64,000 nucleotides of DNA, from the NCBI GenBank assembly GCA_963798745.1, contig CAWCUF010000001.1, positions 124,001 through 188,000 of the forward strand, written 5' to 3'. The DNA is from Prado023 sp963798745. GTDB lineage: Bacteria > Actinomycetota > Actinomycetes > S36-B12 > CAIYMF01. A model generated the notes under the pieces. The model had not been told where the DNA came from, made no database searches, and worked only from the letters and a program-made list of their open reading frames with translations. The first letter of the stretch is position 1. Each line of letters begins with the position of its first letter. The position numbers were made by a program, and so were the translations under genes. Below are positions 1 to 8,351 of the stretch, piece by piece.

Positions 1-1443
1 CCGGACCCCCGCCACCGCACGTTCCACGATGACCGCACCGACCAGCACCGGCGCGAGCACCGCGGCCAGGGCGATCCAGGGCTGCTCGTAGGCGGGCCAG
101 CCGAGCACCACCAGGGCGCCGGCCACGCCAGCCAGGAAGGTGCCCATCATCAGCACGATCCGGGCGGTCCGCACCAGCAGGTCCGAGCCGAGCTCCGGCT
201 CCTCGACGGGGTCGCGCTGCCATTCGAGGAGCACGACGGTGCCCACCCCCTCCGGGCCCGGCCCGCTCATCGCGTTGCCGCCCACACCCCGCATCCGCTC
301 GTTGATGGACTGCGACGTGCCGTAGCCCAGGGCGCCGGGATCGGAGCCCACCCCCTCGTCGATGATGAACACCTGGATGTGTTCATCATCGATCACCGTG
401 AGCATGCTGGCCCGGGTCACCTGCGCGTGCTTGGCGACGTTGGTCAGGGCCTCGGTGGCGGCCCCCGTGATCGCGACCAGCACGGGCGCCGGGATCCGTT
501 GGCCGGGCGGATCGTTGGACGGGGGGGCCACGATCACCGGTTCCAGGGTCAGGCCCAGCCGTTGGGCGTGCCCGTCGAGGCGGGCCTGCACCTCGAGCAG
601 GTCGGCATGACCGGCCTCCGAGCGCCACGCCGTCAACTGCTCGGCATCCGCACGGCACCGGGCCGCCACGTCCGCAGGATCGAGGTGGTCGCCGTGCGAA
701 GCGACGGTCTCCAGGGTGTTCAGTGCGGTGTCGTGCAGGGAGCGCTCCACCTCGGCCGCGACCTGGGTCGACGCGCGGACCGCCTGCTCACGCATCAGGG
801 CCTCGGAGCGCCGGTCCAGGGAGCGTTGCAGACCCAGCGCGGCCCTGCGCAGAGCCATGATCGCGACTGCCACGGAGAAGCCGGCGGCGACCAGCCCCAC
901 CGCGGGCACGGCCCCGGTCAGGGTGCTGCGCAGCAGCGGGTCCTCGGGGTCGGCCTGCATGGGCATCAGCAGCGCGAACCCACCGAGCAGCATCGCCGAC
1001 ACACCCCCGAGCACCGGGCCGCCCCAGACCGTCAGGCTGGCCACGAGCAGCCCGGCGGTGAGCAACTGCGCCGGTAGCAGCGTCAACTGCCCCGTAGCAT
1101 CGCGCATCACCTCCAGGGAGATGAGGCACCCGGCGGCCGCCACGGCGGAGAGCCAGCCGGGCAGGGGCCGGTCCGACCCGTCCGGCAGCTTGCCGCGCAA
1201 CATGCCCATGCCCAGGGCGAACATGGCCCAGACGAGGCAGATCAAGCCCTGGACGGCGCCGAGCGCGAACAGCCCCTGCGGTGGGCGAAGCACCGAGGTT
1301 GCAGCCTGGCCGAGCAACATCAGGATGACCAGCCAGTGGACCAGGTGGGCCACCGAGTCGGCGGCCACGGCGCTGACGGTCCGGTCCGGCGCCCGGGGGG
1401 CCCCCGGCACGGGTGGGGCCGGCGGCAACTGGATGACGGTCAC
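1..1443 (-). CDS. Membrane sensor histidine kinase-like protein (3' end cut by window edge)
   Basis: 481 codons are visible from a GTG at 1443, preceded by GGAGG 10 nt upstream and by an in-frame TGA at 1477-1479. Residues about 30-200 hold five or six hydrophobic segments. A short helical linker leads to an H-box-like ERSLHDTALNTLE with His237. This is followed by the N-box EALTNVAKHA (331-340), a G1 box DEGVGSD (362-368) and a G2-like SINERMRGVGG, which is the layout of HisKA_3/NarL-type kinases. Unusually, two further hydrophobic segments (about 427-450 and 457-474) follow the ATPase domain, and the protein continues past the window edge. A response regulator partner would be expected beyond position 1. 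Ligand and output are unknown. Confidence 0.8.
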   Translation of the reverse strand, partial: MTVIQLPPAPPVPGAPRAPDRTVSAVAADSVAHLVHWLVILMLLGQAATSVLRPPQGLFALGAVQGLICLVWAMFALGMGMLRGKLPDGSDRPLPGWLSAVAAAGCLISLEVMRDATGQLTLLPAQLLTAGLLVASLTVWGGPVLGGVSAMLLGGFALLMPMQADPEDPLLRSTLTGAVPAVGLVAAGFSVAVAIMALRRAALGLQRSLDRRSEALMREQAVRASTQVAAEVERSLHDTALNTLETVASHGDHLDPADVAARCRADAEQLTAWRSEAGHADLLEVQARLDGHAQRLGLTLEPVIVAPPSNDPPGQRIPAPVLVAITGAATEALTNVAKHAQVTRASMLTVIDDEHIQVFIIDEGVGSDPGALGYGTSQSINERMRGVGGNAMSGPGPEGVGTVVLLEWQRDPVEEPELGSDLLVRTARIVLMMGTFLAGVAGALVVLGWPAYEQPWIALAAVLAPVLVGAVIVERAVAGVR

Positions 1444-1524
1444 AGCGTCACCACCTCCACGGCGACAGTCACCGCGTCACCACCTCCACGGGCTGGGGCC
1501 TCACAGTGTCACCACGTTCACCGG
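1441..1524 (-). repeat. Three imperfect copies of a GTGGTGAC-containing unit across the tsaD/kinase junction
   Basis: On the minus strand CCGTGGAGGTGGTGACGC occurs twice (about 1474-1491 and 1445-1462), each copy followed by a GTGAC. A third, diverged copy (GTGAACGTGGTGACACTGTGA) forms the end of tsaD at 1501-1521. The units are about 29 nt apart. The last copy supplies both the GGAGG ribosome binding site and the GTG start of the kinase, so the translation initiation region appears to have been duplicated. Confidence 0.75.
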
Positions 1525-2547
1525 CAGGGAGGAGTCTGCGGGGATGTCCAGGGCCGAGGGCGGCGCACCGCGGGCCACGAGTTGTGCTCCCAGGGCGGCC
1601 ACCATGGCTCCATTGTCGGTGCACAGGCCTGGGCGCGGCACGCGCAGCCGGAGCCCGGCGGACTCGGCCCGGGCCGCGGCCAGGGCGCGCAGCCGCGAGT
1701 TGGCAGCCACCCCCCCACCGATCTGCAGGTCGGCCACGCCATGCTCCCGGCACGCGTCGACGGCCTTGCGGGTCAGCACGTCGACGACCGCTTCCTGGAA
1801 GGAGGCGGCCACGTCGGCCACCGGGACCGGCTCGCCGGCGGCCTCGCGGGCCTCGACCCAGCGGGCGACCGCGGTCTTCAGCCCGGAGAACGAGAAGTCG
1901 AACCGGTGCCGGGCCAGGTCCTTGGGGGTGCTCAGGCCGCGCGGGAAACGCACGTAGGCGCGGTCACCGCCCCCGGCGACCCGGTCGATGTGCGGGCCGC
2001 CGGGGAACGGCAGGCCCAGCACGCGCGCCACCTTGTCGAACGCCTCACCCGCGGCGTCGTCGATGGTGGAACCCAGCGGGCGCACGTCATGGGTGACGTC
2101 CTCGACGAGCAGCAGCGACGAGTGCCCCCCGGAGACCAGCAGCGCCATCGTCGGCTCGGCCAGCGGCCCGTGCTCGAGCACGTCCACGGCGACGTGGGCG
2201 GCCAGGTGGTTCACCCCATGCAAGGGCACGCCCAGGCTCAACGCCAGTGCCTTGGCGGCAGCCAGGCCCACCAGCAGGGCGCCGGCCAGGCCGGGGCCGG
2301 CCGTCACCGCGACCGCGTCGATGTCGCGGACCCGGATGCCCGCGGTCGTGCAGGCGGACTCCAGGGTCGGGCACATCGCCTCCAGATGGGCCCGGCTGGC
2401 GACCTCGGGCACCACCCCGGCGAACCGGGCATGCTCGGCCACGCTGGAGGCGACCGCGTCGGCCAGCAGGGTCTGCCCGCGGACGATGCCGATCCCGGTC
2501 TCGTCGCAGGAGGTCTCGATGCCCAGCACCAGGGGTACGTCAGGCAT
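1501..2547 (-). CDS. tsaD: tRNA N6-adenosine threonylcarbamoyltransferase TsaD
   Basis: TsaD transfers threonylcarbamoyl from threonylcarbamoyl-AMP to A37 of ANN-decoding tRNAs, working with TsaB and TsaE. The 348-residue product has the Kae1/TsaD signature GIETSCDETG near the N-terminus. The metal-ligand pair is in NHLAAH (about His114 and His118), and a C-terminal CTDNGAM segment carries the conserved Asp. Length is normal for the family. The ATG at 2547 is preferred because GGGAG sits 7 nt upstream and it overlaps the rimI stop by 8 nt. A GTG at 2562 would add five residues. tsaE, tsaB and rimI lie directly upstream on the same strand, so the set is probably translationally coupled. Confidence 0.97.
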   Translation of the reverse strand: MPDVPLVLGIETSCDETGIGIVRGQTLLADAVASSVAEHARFAGVVPEVASRAHLEAMCPTLESACTTAGIRVRDIDAVAVTAGPGLAGALLVGLAAAKALALSLGVPLHGVNHLAAHVAVDVLEHGPLAEPTMALLVSGGHSSLLLVEDVTHDVRPLGSTIDDAAGEAFDKVARVLGLPFPGGPHIDRVAGGGDRAYVRFPRGLSTPKDLARHRFDFSFSGLKTAVARWVEAREAAGEPVPVADVAASFQEAVVDVLTRKAVDACREHGVADLQIGGGVAANSRLRALAAARAESAGLRLRVPRPGLCTDNGAMVAALGAQLVARGAPPSALDIPADSSLPVNVVTL

Positions 2548-3202
2548 CCGAGGCTCCCGCACGGTCAGGGCCGTCCGGGAGCGCGCCCGCGAAGGCGTCT
2601 TGCGCTCCGAGGGTGCTGTCCGGTGTGGCCTCGGTGCCGAGCCGCAGGCTCATCAGGACGGCGTCGTGGCCGCGTCCGTAGTAGTCGCGGCGCCGTCCGT
2701 CGACGACGAAACCGATCTGCGAGTAGAGGCCCAGCGCGGACGTGTTGTCGGCGCGGACCTCCAGGTGCAGCACCCGAGCGCCGGCCGTCCGGACATGGTC
2801 GATCAGGGCTACGAGCAACTGCCGGCCGGTCCCGCGACCCTGCTCCCCCGGCGCCACGGCGATGGTCTGCACATCGGCCTGGGCACCGACGAGGAAGACC
2901 CCGGCGTAGCCCACGATCCGCGAGTCGCGTCGGGCCGCCAGGTACCGGCGCGACTCCGGGACGCGGGCCAACTCCGACCAGAACTGCGCATGGGTCCAGG
3001 GCCCGTGGTCGAACAGCGCGTGCTCCAGGACGAGCACCTCGTCGAGGTCCCACCAACGCAGCCGATCGACGACCAGTTCGGACCGGTCGGCCGCCCCGGC
3101 GCCACCAGCAGCGGCGTCACCAACCGCGGCGTCACCAGCAGCGTCGAGGGCGGCAGGGGCGACCGGGGCCGCCCGCTTCGTGGTGTCGGTGGTCCCGGTC
3201 AT
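2540..3202 (-). CDS. rimI: Ribosomal protein S18-alanine N-acetyltransferase RimI-like GNAT
   Basis: The 220-residue protein has a GNAT fold. The acetyl-CoA loop motif is the PGEQGRGTGRQLL stretch, followed by a LHLEVRADNTSALGLYSQIGF stretch typical of RimI. RimI acetylates the N-terminal alanine of ribosomal protein S18. The start overlaps the tsaB stop as ATGA (3199-3202). That choice implies an Ala-rich, probably disordered N-terminal extension of about 50 residues before the catalytic domain. A later start is possible, but the overlap favours this one. The gene sits between tsaB and tsaD, the usual actinobacterial arrangement. Confidence 0.92.
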   Translation of the reverse strand: MTGTTDTTKRAAPVAPAALDAAGDAAVGDAAAGGAGAADRSELVVDRLRWWDLDEVLVLEHALFDHGPWTHAQFWSELARVPESRRYLAARRDSRIVGYAGVFLVGAQADVQTIAVAPGEQGRGTGRQLLVALIDHVRTAGARVLHLEVRADNTSALGLYSQIGFVVDGRRRDYYGRGHDAVLMSLRLGTEATPDSTLGAQDAFAGALPDGPDRAGASDA

Positions 3203-3864
3203 ACCGGCGTCACCCGCTTGCGCCCGGGGCTCAGGGTCACGTCGGGCCGGCGCAGGTACATCGGGCTGACATCGGCCGGCGCGTCGGCTGCGATCAGCGC
3301 CGCGGCGATCCTCGCCAGCACCGCGGGGTCGGGATGCAGGGGAGCGCGGTGCCCGGGCAGGGCATCGGGGTACGCGCCGGCACCCGCGCCGATCGCGGGC
3401 AGGCCCCGCAGCTCGGCCGGGATCTGCGCCGCCGGGCCGACCTGCGGCCCCGCGGTGCGCCGGCCGCCCGCGTCGTAGCCGGCCCAGTAGACCTCCCTGC
3501 GGCGGGCATCGGTGGCGACCAGGAGCGGTCCGGGCGGACCCTGAGCCCGCGCCTCGGCGGCCAGCACATCCAAGGTGCACACCCCATGCACGCCGATGTC
3601 CAGGGCCCAGCCCATCACGCAGGCGTGCACCAGGCCGACCCGAAGCCCCGTGAAGGGCCCCGGCCCGCGGCCGACGCCGATCGCGTCGAGGTCGCGGGGG
3701 CCGATCCCGGCCAGGTCCAGGGCCTGGGCCACCAGCGGAGCCAACTGCTCGCCGTGGGCAGCGGGACCCAGGAACCCGGTCCGGGCGAGCACCCGGTCGG
3801 CCACTGTGTCCAGCACCGCAGCGCCGACCGCCGGGGTCGCGGTGTCCAGGCCGAGGATGAGCAC
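3199..3864 (-). CDS. tsaB: tRNA threonylcarbamoyladenosine biosynthesis protein TsaB
   Basis: TsaB is a catalytically inactive TsaD paralogue that bridges TsaD and TsaE in the t6A transferase complex. The 221-residue product begins with the ASKHA-type LILGLDTATPAVG motif and contains GVGRGPGPFTGLRVGL, characteristic of the family. The GTG at 3864 puts the hydrophobic first strand right at the N-terminus, as in homologues. A TTG at 3873 would add three residues. The gene starts 10 nt after the tsaE stop and overlaps rimI by 4 nt, so the genes are likely co-transcribed and coupled. Confidence 0.95.
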   Translation of the reverse strand: MLILGLDTATPAVGAAVLDTVADRVLARTGFLGPAAHGEQLAPLVAQALDLAGIGPRDLDAIGVGRGPGPFTGLRVGLVHACVMGWALDIGVHGVCTLDVLAAEARAQGPPGPLLVATDARRREVYWAGYDAGGRRTAGPQVGPAAQIPAELRGLPAIGAGAGAYPDALPGHRAPLHPDPAVLARIAAALIAADAPADVSPMYLRRPDVTLSPGRKRVTPV

Positions 3865-3874
3865 GAGCCCCAAC

Positions 3875-4384
3875 CTACTTCGCGCCCAGCTCCATGCCCG
3901 CCCAACGCTGCCCGATGCCGCGCACGAACACCGTCCGCGTCCCCCCGGAGGGGTCCTGCGGATCCACCGCAGCGCCGACGGCGCGGCTCAGGACGACCTC
4001 GAGGCGCTGGTCGGTCAGGCCCTCGACCTTGCCCGCACCCCACTCGACCACGGTCACCGCGCGGTCCAGGTCCGCATCCAGGTCCAGGTCCTCGACCTCG
4101 ACGGAGCCGGACAGGCGGTAGGCGTCGACGTGGACCAGGGCTGGGCCGGGGCCCGGGTGCAGGCGCGCGATGACGTACGTGGGGCTGGTCACGGCACCCC
4201 GGACGTCCAGCGCGGCCCCGACGCCCTGCGTGAAGGTGGTCTTGCCCGCGCCCAGCGGACCGTCGAGCAGGACCACGTCCCCGGGCGCCAAGCGGGCGGC
4301 CACGTCCGCGCCGAGCGCGCGCATCTGCTCGGCGTCCTGCGCACTGGCCGACCAGCCGGAACCGTCTCGGTGCCAGCCGGTCAC
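3875..4384 (-). CDS. tsaE: tRNA threonylcarbamoyladenosine biosynthesis ATPase TsaE
   Basis: TsaE is the P-loop ATPase that resets the TsaBD complex during t6A synthesis. The 169-residue protein carries the Walker A motif GPLGAGKTTF, a TSPTYVIARLH segment with the switch-like threonine, HVDAYRL, and VEWGAGKVEG near the C-terminus, all typical of TsaE/YjeE. The GTG at 4384 overlaps the preceding hydrolase stop as GTGA, which fixes the start. TsaB follows 10 nt downstream. Confidence 0.95.
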   Translation of the reverse strand: MTGWHRDGSGWSASAQDAEQMRALGADVAARLAPGDVVLLDGPLGAGKTTFTQGVGAALDVRGAVTSPTYVIARLHPGPGPALVHVDAYRLSGSVEVEDLDLDADLDRAVTVVEWGAGKVEGLTDQRLEVVLSRAVGAAVDPQDPSGGTRTVFVRGIGQRWAGMELGAK

Positions 4385-5523
4385 GCCGTGCCCTGGCTGG
4401 GCGGCGACCCGGCGTCGGGCTCGATGACCTCCGCCGCGGCGTCGGCCACCAATGCGTCGGCGACCAGCTCGGCGCGCACCCGGGCCACCAGCAGGCGAAG
4501 CTGGTGGTTCACCTGCGCGTAGTGCTCGAGGATCATCATGTGCCCGGAGTCGGCGATGATCTCCAGTTCGGCATGCGGCATCCGACGCGCCATGTCCAGC
4601 GAGTGCTCGGAGGGGGTCATCCGGTCCTCCTGGCCGACCATCACCAGGCCGGGAACCGTGGCCAGGGTGTGCAGGGCGGCCTGGCGCTGATGGCGCTGGA
4701 GCGTGGGCAGGAACTCCGAGATGATGTCGATCGTCGTCTCGCCGAGCATCCGGTGGGTGAAGTCGGCCAGGGCCGGGGAGGCCGTGGAGCCGAACGAGTA
4801 CAGGCGGGTGAACAACAGGCTCAGGTCGTTGACCCGGGCGCGACCCATCTCGATGAAGTCGGCGTTGCGGACCAGGACCGCGGCGGTGACCGGTAGCAGC
4901 CGGTGCAGCGGCCTGGCGACCAGCGCCGGCAGGCCCAGGGACACGTCGCGCAGCCCGCCGGGCGATGTCGACAGCAGGGCGATGCCCCGGATCCGGGTGC
5001 CGAACAGCTCGGGGTGGTCCAGGGCGAACTGCATGATCGTCATGCCGCCCATCGAGTGCCCGACGAGCACGACCGGCCCCTCGGGCACCACCTGGTCCAG
5101 GACCGCTGCCAGGTCCCGGGCCAACTGGTCGATGGTGTTGGACTGGGCCAACGAGCGCCCGGAACGACCATGGCTGCGCTGGTCCCAGAACACGAGGTCG
5201 CCCAACGGTCGCAGGTCCCGGCGCTGGTAGTGCCAGCAGTCCTGGTTCAGCGCGTAGCCATGGCAGAAGACCAGGGTCAGTCCCTCGGGATTGTCCCTGG
5301 TGCACGGCTCGACCTCGACGTGCAGCAGCACATCTCCCTCGGCGCGCACCTGCACCGGGCGGCCCCGCAGCTTGCCGAAGGGCTCATCCCCCTCGCGGTC
5401 GGCACGCCCCGCCTTGGCCACCACGGCACGCTCGGCGACCACCCCGGCCGCCGCACCCACGGCCAACAGGCCCGCGGCCACCCCCACCGACCTGGCCACC
5501 TGGCCGATCCCCGGGCCGCTCAT
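4381..5523 (-). CDS. Alpha/beta hydrolase with N-terminal membrane anchor
   Basis: 380 residues. A hydrophobic Ala/Gly-rich stretch at about 8-32 may be an uncleaved signal or membrane anchor. The hydrolase core follows: an oxyanion-region CHGYALNQDCW, DQRSHGRS, the nucleophile elbow GHSMGG, and a late GHMMILEH His. It belongs to the abhydrolase family common between alr and tsaE in actinobacteria. The substrate is unknown, and lipase, esterase or haloperoxidase-like activity are all possible. Overlaps as ATGA with the alr stop and GTGA with tsaE place it firmly in the operon. Confidence 0.88.
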   Translation of the reverse strand: MSGPGIGQVARSVGVAAGLLAVGAAAGVVAERAVVAKAGRADREGDEPFGKLRGRPVQVRAEGDVLLHVEVEPCTRDNPEGLTLVFCHGYALNQDCWHYQRRDLRPLGDLVFWDQRSHGRSGRSLAQSNTIDQLARDLAAVLDQVVPEGPVVLVGHSMGGMTIMQFALDHPELFGTRIRGIALLSTSPGGLRDVSLGLPALVARPLHRLLPVTAAVLVRNADFIEMGRARVNDLSLLFTRLYSFGSTASPALADFTHRMLGETTIDIISEFLPTLQRHQRQAALHTLATVPGLVMVGQEDRMTPSEHSLDMARRMPHAELEIIADSGHMMILEHYAQVNHQLRLLVARVRAELVADALVADAAAEVIEPDAGSPPSQGTA

Positions 5524-6656
5524 GACTGCGCTCCTCGGGTGGTGCGCGCGATCCGGGGCCCCAGCCTCGTGATGATCTCGTAGCCGATCGTGCCGGCGGC
5601 CCGGGCCCAGTCCTCGGCGTCCGGCTCGCCACGCGCCGGGTCGCCGAACAGGACCACCTCGTCGCCGGGCTCGGCCCGGGCATCCCCCAGGTCGAGCACG
5701 AACTGGTCCATGCAGACCCGGCCCGCGATCGTGCGCACCGAGCCGGCCGCGAGCACCGGGGCCCGACCGCCGGCCGCCCGCGGGATCCCGTCGGCGTAGC
5801 CCAGCGGGACCAGGCCCAGCGTGGTCTCGGTGCCGGTGACGTACTCGTGGCCGTAGGACACGCCCTGACCTGGCGGCACCCGCTTCACGCCGGCCAGGCG
5901 CGCGCGCAGGGTCATCGCCGGACGAAGTCCGTACTGCTGGGGCGGACCGAGTTCGCCGCCCGGGGAGACCCCGTAGACCGCGATGCCCGGGCGGACCAGG
6001 TCGTAGTGCGCACCGGGGGCCATGAGGGTGGCCGCGGAGTTGGCGATGTGACGCAGCCCCGGGTCCAGGCCGGTGGCCACCACGACCTCCAGGGCCGCAT
6101 CGAAGGCGGCCACCTGATCGGCGTTGGTCTGACTGCTCGGGGCGTCGGCGACCGCGAAGTGCGACCAGACCCCGGTCACCTCGATCGTCCCCGCGCGCTG
6201 CAACTGCGCTGCGTGCGCCACCAACGCCGGCCAGTCGTGGGAGGTGGCCCCATTGCGCCCCAGACCGGTGTCGACCTTGAGCTGGACGCGGGCCCGCACC
6301 CCGGCGGCATGCCCGGCCGCCGTCAGGGCGTCGAGCTGCCAGCGAGAGCTGGCCGTGACATCGATCCCGTCGCGCAGGCAGGCGACCAGGTCATCGTCGC
6401 CCGGGGACCACAGCCAGGCCAGGATCGGGGCGCCGAGCCCGGCTTGACGCAGTGCGACGGCCTCGGACAGCAGAGCCGTGCCCAGCCAGTCCGCACCACC
6501 GGCCAGGGCGGCCCGGGCCGCCGGGATCAGGCCATGGCCGTACGCATCGGCCTTGACCACGGCCAACAAAGCCGCGGACGGCGCGTGGGCGCGCAGCACC
6601 TCGACGTTGGCGCAGATCGCATCCAGATCGACCTCGCACTCAGCTCGCGCAACCAC
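5520..6656 (-). CDS. alr: Alanine racemase
   Basis: PLP-dependent interconversion of L- and D-alanine for peptidoglycan. The 378-residue product has the PLP lysine in AVVKADAYGHG (Lys35) and the second catalytic tyrosine in GVSYGHEY, followed by LGYADGIPRA, all canonical for fold-type III racemases. The GTG at 6656 has AGGA 7 nt upstream. A GTG at 6674 would add six residues but lacks a ribosome binding site. The gene lies 37 nt after nnrDE and overlaps the hydrolase start by 4 nt. Confidence 0.95.
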   Translation of the reverse strand: MVARAECEVDLDAICANVEVLRAHAPSAALLAVVKADAYGHGLIPAARAALAGGADWLGTALLSEAVALRQAGLGAPILAWLWSPGDDDLVACLRDGIDVTASSRWQLDALTAAGHAAGVRARVQLKVDTGLGRNGATSHDWPALVAHAAQLQRAGTIEVTGVWSHFAVADAPSSQTNADQVAAFDAALEVVVATGLDPGLRHIANSAATLMAPGAHYDLVRPGIAVYGVSPGGELGPPQQYGLRPAMTLRARLAGVKRVPPGQGVSYGHEYVTGTETTLGLVPLGYADGIPRAAGGRAPVLAAGSVRTIAGRVCMDQFVLDLGDARAEPGDEVVLFGDPARGEPDAEDWARAAGTIGYEIITRLGPRIARTTRGAQS

Positions 6657-6693
6657 GCGCCCATCCTGCCGCACTGCGTGGTGTGGCGCGGGC

Positions 6694-8283
6694 TCAGCCC
6701 TGATCGAGCGCCCGGGCGCGAGTGGCGGTGGCGTGCGCGGCGCTCAGGTGGTCGCGCACGTCGGTGGCGGTGACCGGACCACCGTCGGCTGCGGCCAGCC
6801 GGCCGGCCAGGCCGTGCAGGCCGACGGCGCGGGCAGCCACCAGCGCTGCGTCCGCCGAGGTCAGCGCACTGCCCGTGTCGCTCGCCGGGCCGGCCGCCCG
6901 AGCGGCGCTGGCCAGCATCCCGGCGACCAGCCCGGCCAGCACGTCGCCGGACCCGGCAGTGGCCAGTGCGGCATCGCCGAACGTGTCCACGAACCTCGCC
7001 CCGGGGGCGGCGATCACGGTCCCGGGCCCCTTGAGCACGATGACCGCTCCGGTGCGTTCCGCGGCCCGGTGGGCCGCCACGAACGGGCCCCCTGAATCGT
7101 CGAACCCCATCCGGGTGAACTCCCCGGCGTGCGGGGTCAGCACCGTGATCCGCCCGGACCCGGCGCGTTCGACCAGCGCGGCAACCGCCTCCGCCCGGGC
7201 GAACAGCGCCAGCGCCGAGGCGTCGAGCACCAGCGGGGCCGGCTCGTGGAGCGCCTGCAGGACGATGTCGGCAATGTCGCGGACCTCGCCCAGGCCGGGG
7301 CCGAGGCACCGGGCGTCCACCGAGCCGGAGTAGTCGAGCACCACGTCGGGATGACTGGCCACCACCATCGCCGCGACCGGATCCAGATCGGGCCGACCTG
7401 GTGCCCGGTGCACCGCAGGGACCACCTGTCCCTGCGGACCGGCTGAGGAGCTGGGCACCGGTCCGGGGGTGTAGGACACCATCCCGGCCCCCGAGCGACG
7501 GGCACCTCCCACGGCCAGCAGGCCAGCACCTGGATACGCCCGGCTGCCGGCCGTGATCCCCACGACACCGCGGGTGTACTTGTGCGCGGCACCGTCGGGG
7601 GCCGGCACCGCCAGGTCGGGCAGCGAGAGCACCCGGCCGTCGATTTCGAGGTCGCGGCTGCGCAGGCCGATGTCCAGCACGGCGACCGAGCCGGCCAGGG
7701 CCCGGGCGGGGGCCACGACCAGTGCCGGTTTGAGCACCCCGAAACACGCCGTCACGTCGGCGTGCACCGCCGGCCCGGCCACCTGCCCGGTATCGGGATC
7801 CACGCCGCTGGGCGCGTCCACGGCAACGACCGGTACGCCGGCCTCGGCCACCAGTCGGACCACCCCGGCGGCCGGCTCGCGCAGGCCGCCAGAGCCGCCG
7901 ATGCCCAGGATCCCGTCGAGCACCAGGTCCGCGCCGGTGATGGCGGTGCCGACCCCCGGATCGGTCCAGGCCAGCACCCGTGCGCCGGCCCGGCGAGCGG
8001 CCCGGGCGCCGTGGGCGTGCATCCTGTCCGGATCTCCGATGACCGTGGTGGCCGCCCCGCGCGCGGCCAGGAAGGACAGCGCCCAGAGCGCGTCCCCGCC
8101 GTTGTTGCCCGTCCCGACCAGGGCCAGCACCCGAGCGCCCCGCACCCCGGTACGACGCTCAGCGAGCAGGTCCCGGCAGATTCCGGCCAGGCCGGTGGCA
8201 GCCCGCTGCATCAGCACCGGCTCGGGCACCCCGGCCCCCGCCTCGGCCCGGCGAACGGCCGCCGCCGAACAGATCGAACGCAT
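6694..8283 (-). CDS. nnrDE: Bifunctional NAD(P)HX epimerase / ADP-dependent NAD(P)HX dehydratase
   Basis: Repairs hydrated NADH and NADPH. The N-terminal YjeF_N domain (about 1-215) carries the VGTGNNGGDALW motif and epimerises NAD(P)HX. The C-terminal ribokinase-like domain carries ITVLTPHAGEFTRM and GSGDVLAGLVAGML, and dehydrates the S form using ADP. The ATG at 8283 is chosen because it follows a strong AGGAGG at 8 nt spacing and gives MRSICSAAAVRRAE, the usual N-terminus. An ATG at 8355, overlapping the glmS stop as ATGA, would add 24 non-conserved residues. Confidence 0.93.
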   Translation of the reverse strand: MRSICSAAAVRRAEAGAGVPEPVLMQRAATGLAGICRDLLAERRTGVRGARVLALVGTGNNGGDALWALSFLAARGAATTVIGDPDRMHAHGARAARRAGARVLAWTDPGVGTAITGADLVLDGILGIGGSGGLREPAAGVVRLVAEAGVPVVAVDAPSGVDPDTGQVAGPAVHADVTACFGVLKPALVVAPARALAGSVAVLDIGLRSRDLEIDGRVLSLPDLAVPAPDGAAHKYTRGVVGITAGSRAYPGAGLLAVGGARRSGAGMVSYTPGPVPSSSAGPQGQVVPAVHRAPGRPDLDPVAAMVVASHPDVVLDYSGSVDARCLGPGLGEVRDIADIVLQALHEPAPLVLDASALALFARAEAVAALVERAGSGRITVLTPHAGEFTRMGFDDSGGPFVAAHRAAERTGAVIVLKGPGTVIAAPGARFVDTFGDAALATAGSGDVLAGLVAGMLASAARAAGPASDTGSALTSADAALVAARAVGLHGLAGRLAAADGGPVTATDVRDHLSAAHATATRARALDQG

Positions 8284-8351
8284 TGCCACCTCCTGGGAGT
8301 TGGCGCTCCTGGATCGGCGCCCCACCGACGCGATCCGGATCGCCTCGTCGG

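Noticed and set aside
1336..4173. A 945-codon plus-strand open frame opposite tsaD, rimI and tsaB
   Set aside because: It is a shadow of minus-strand genes that have clear family motifs. Its product is Gly/Arg/His-rich with no domain.
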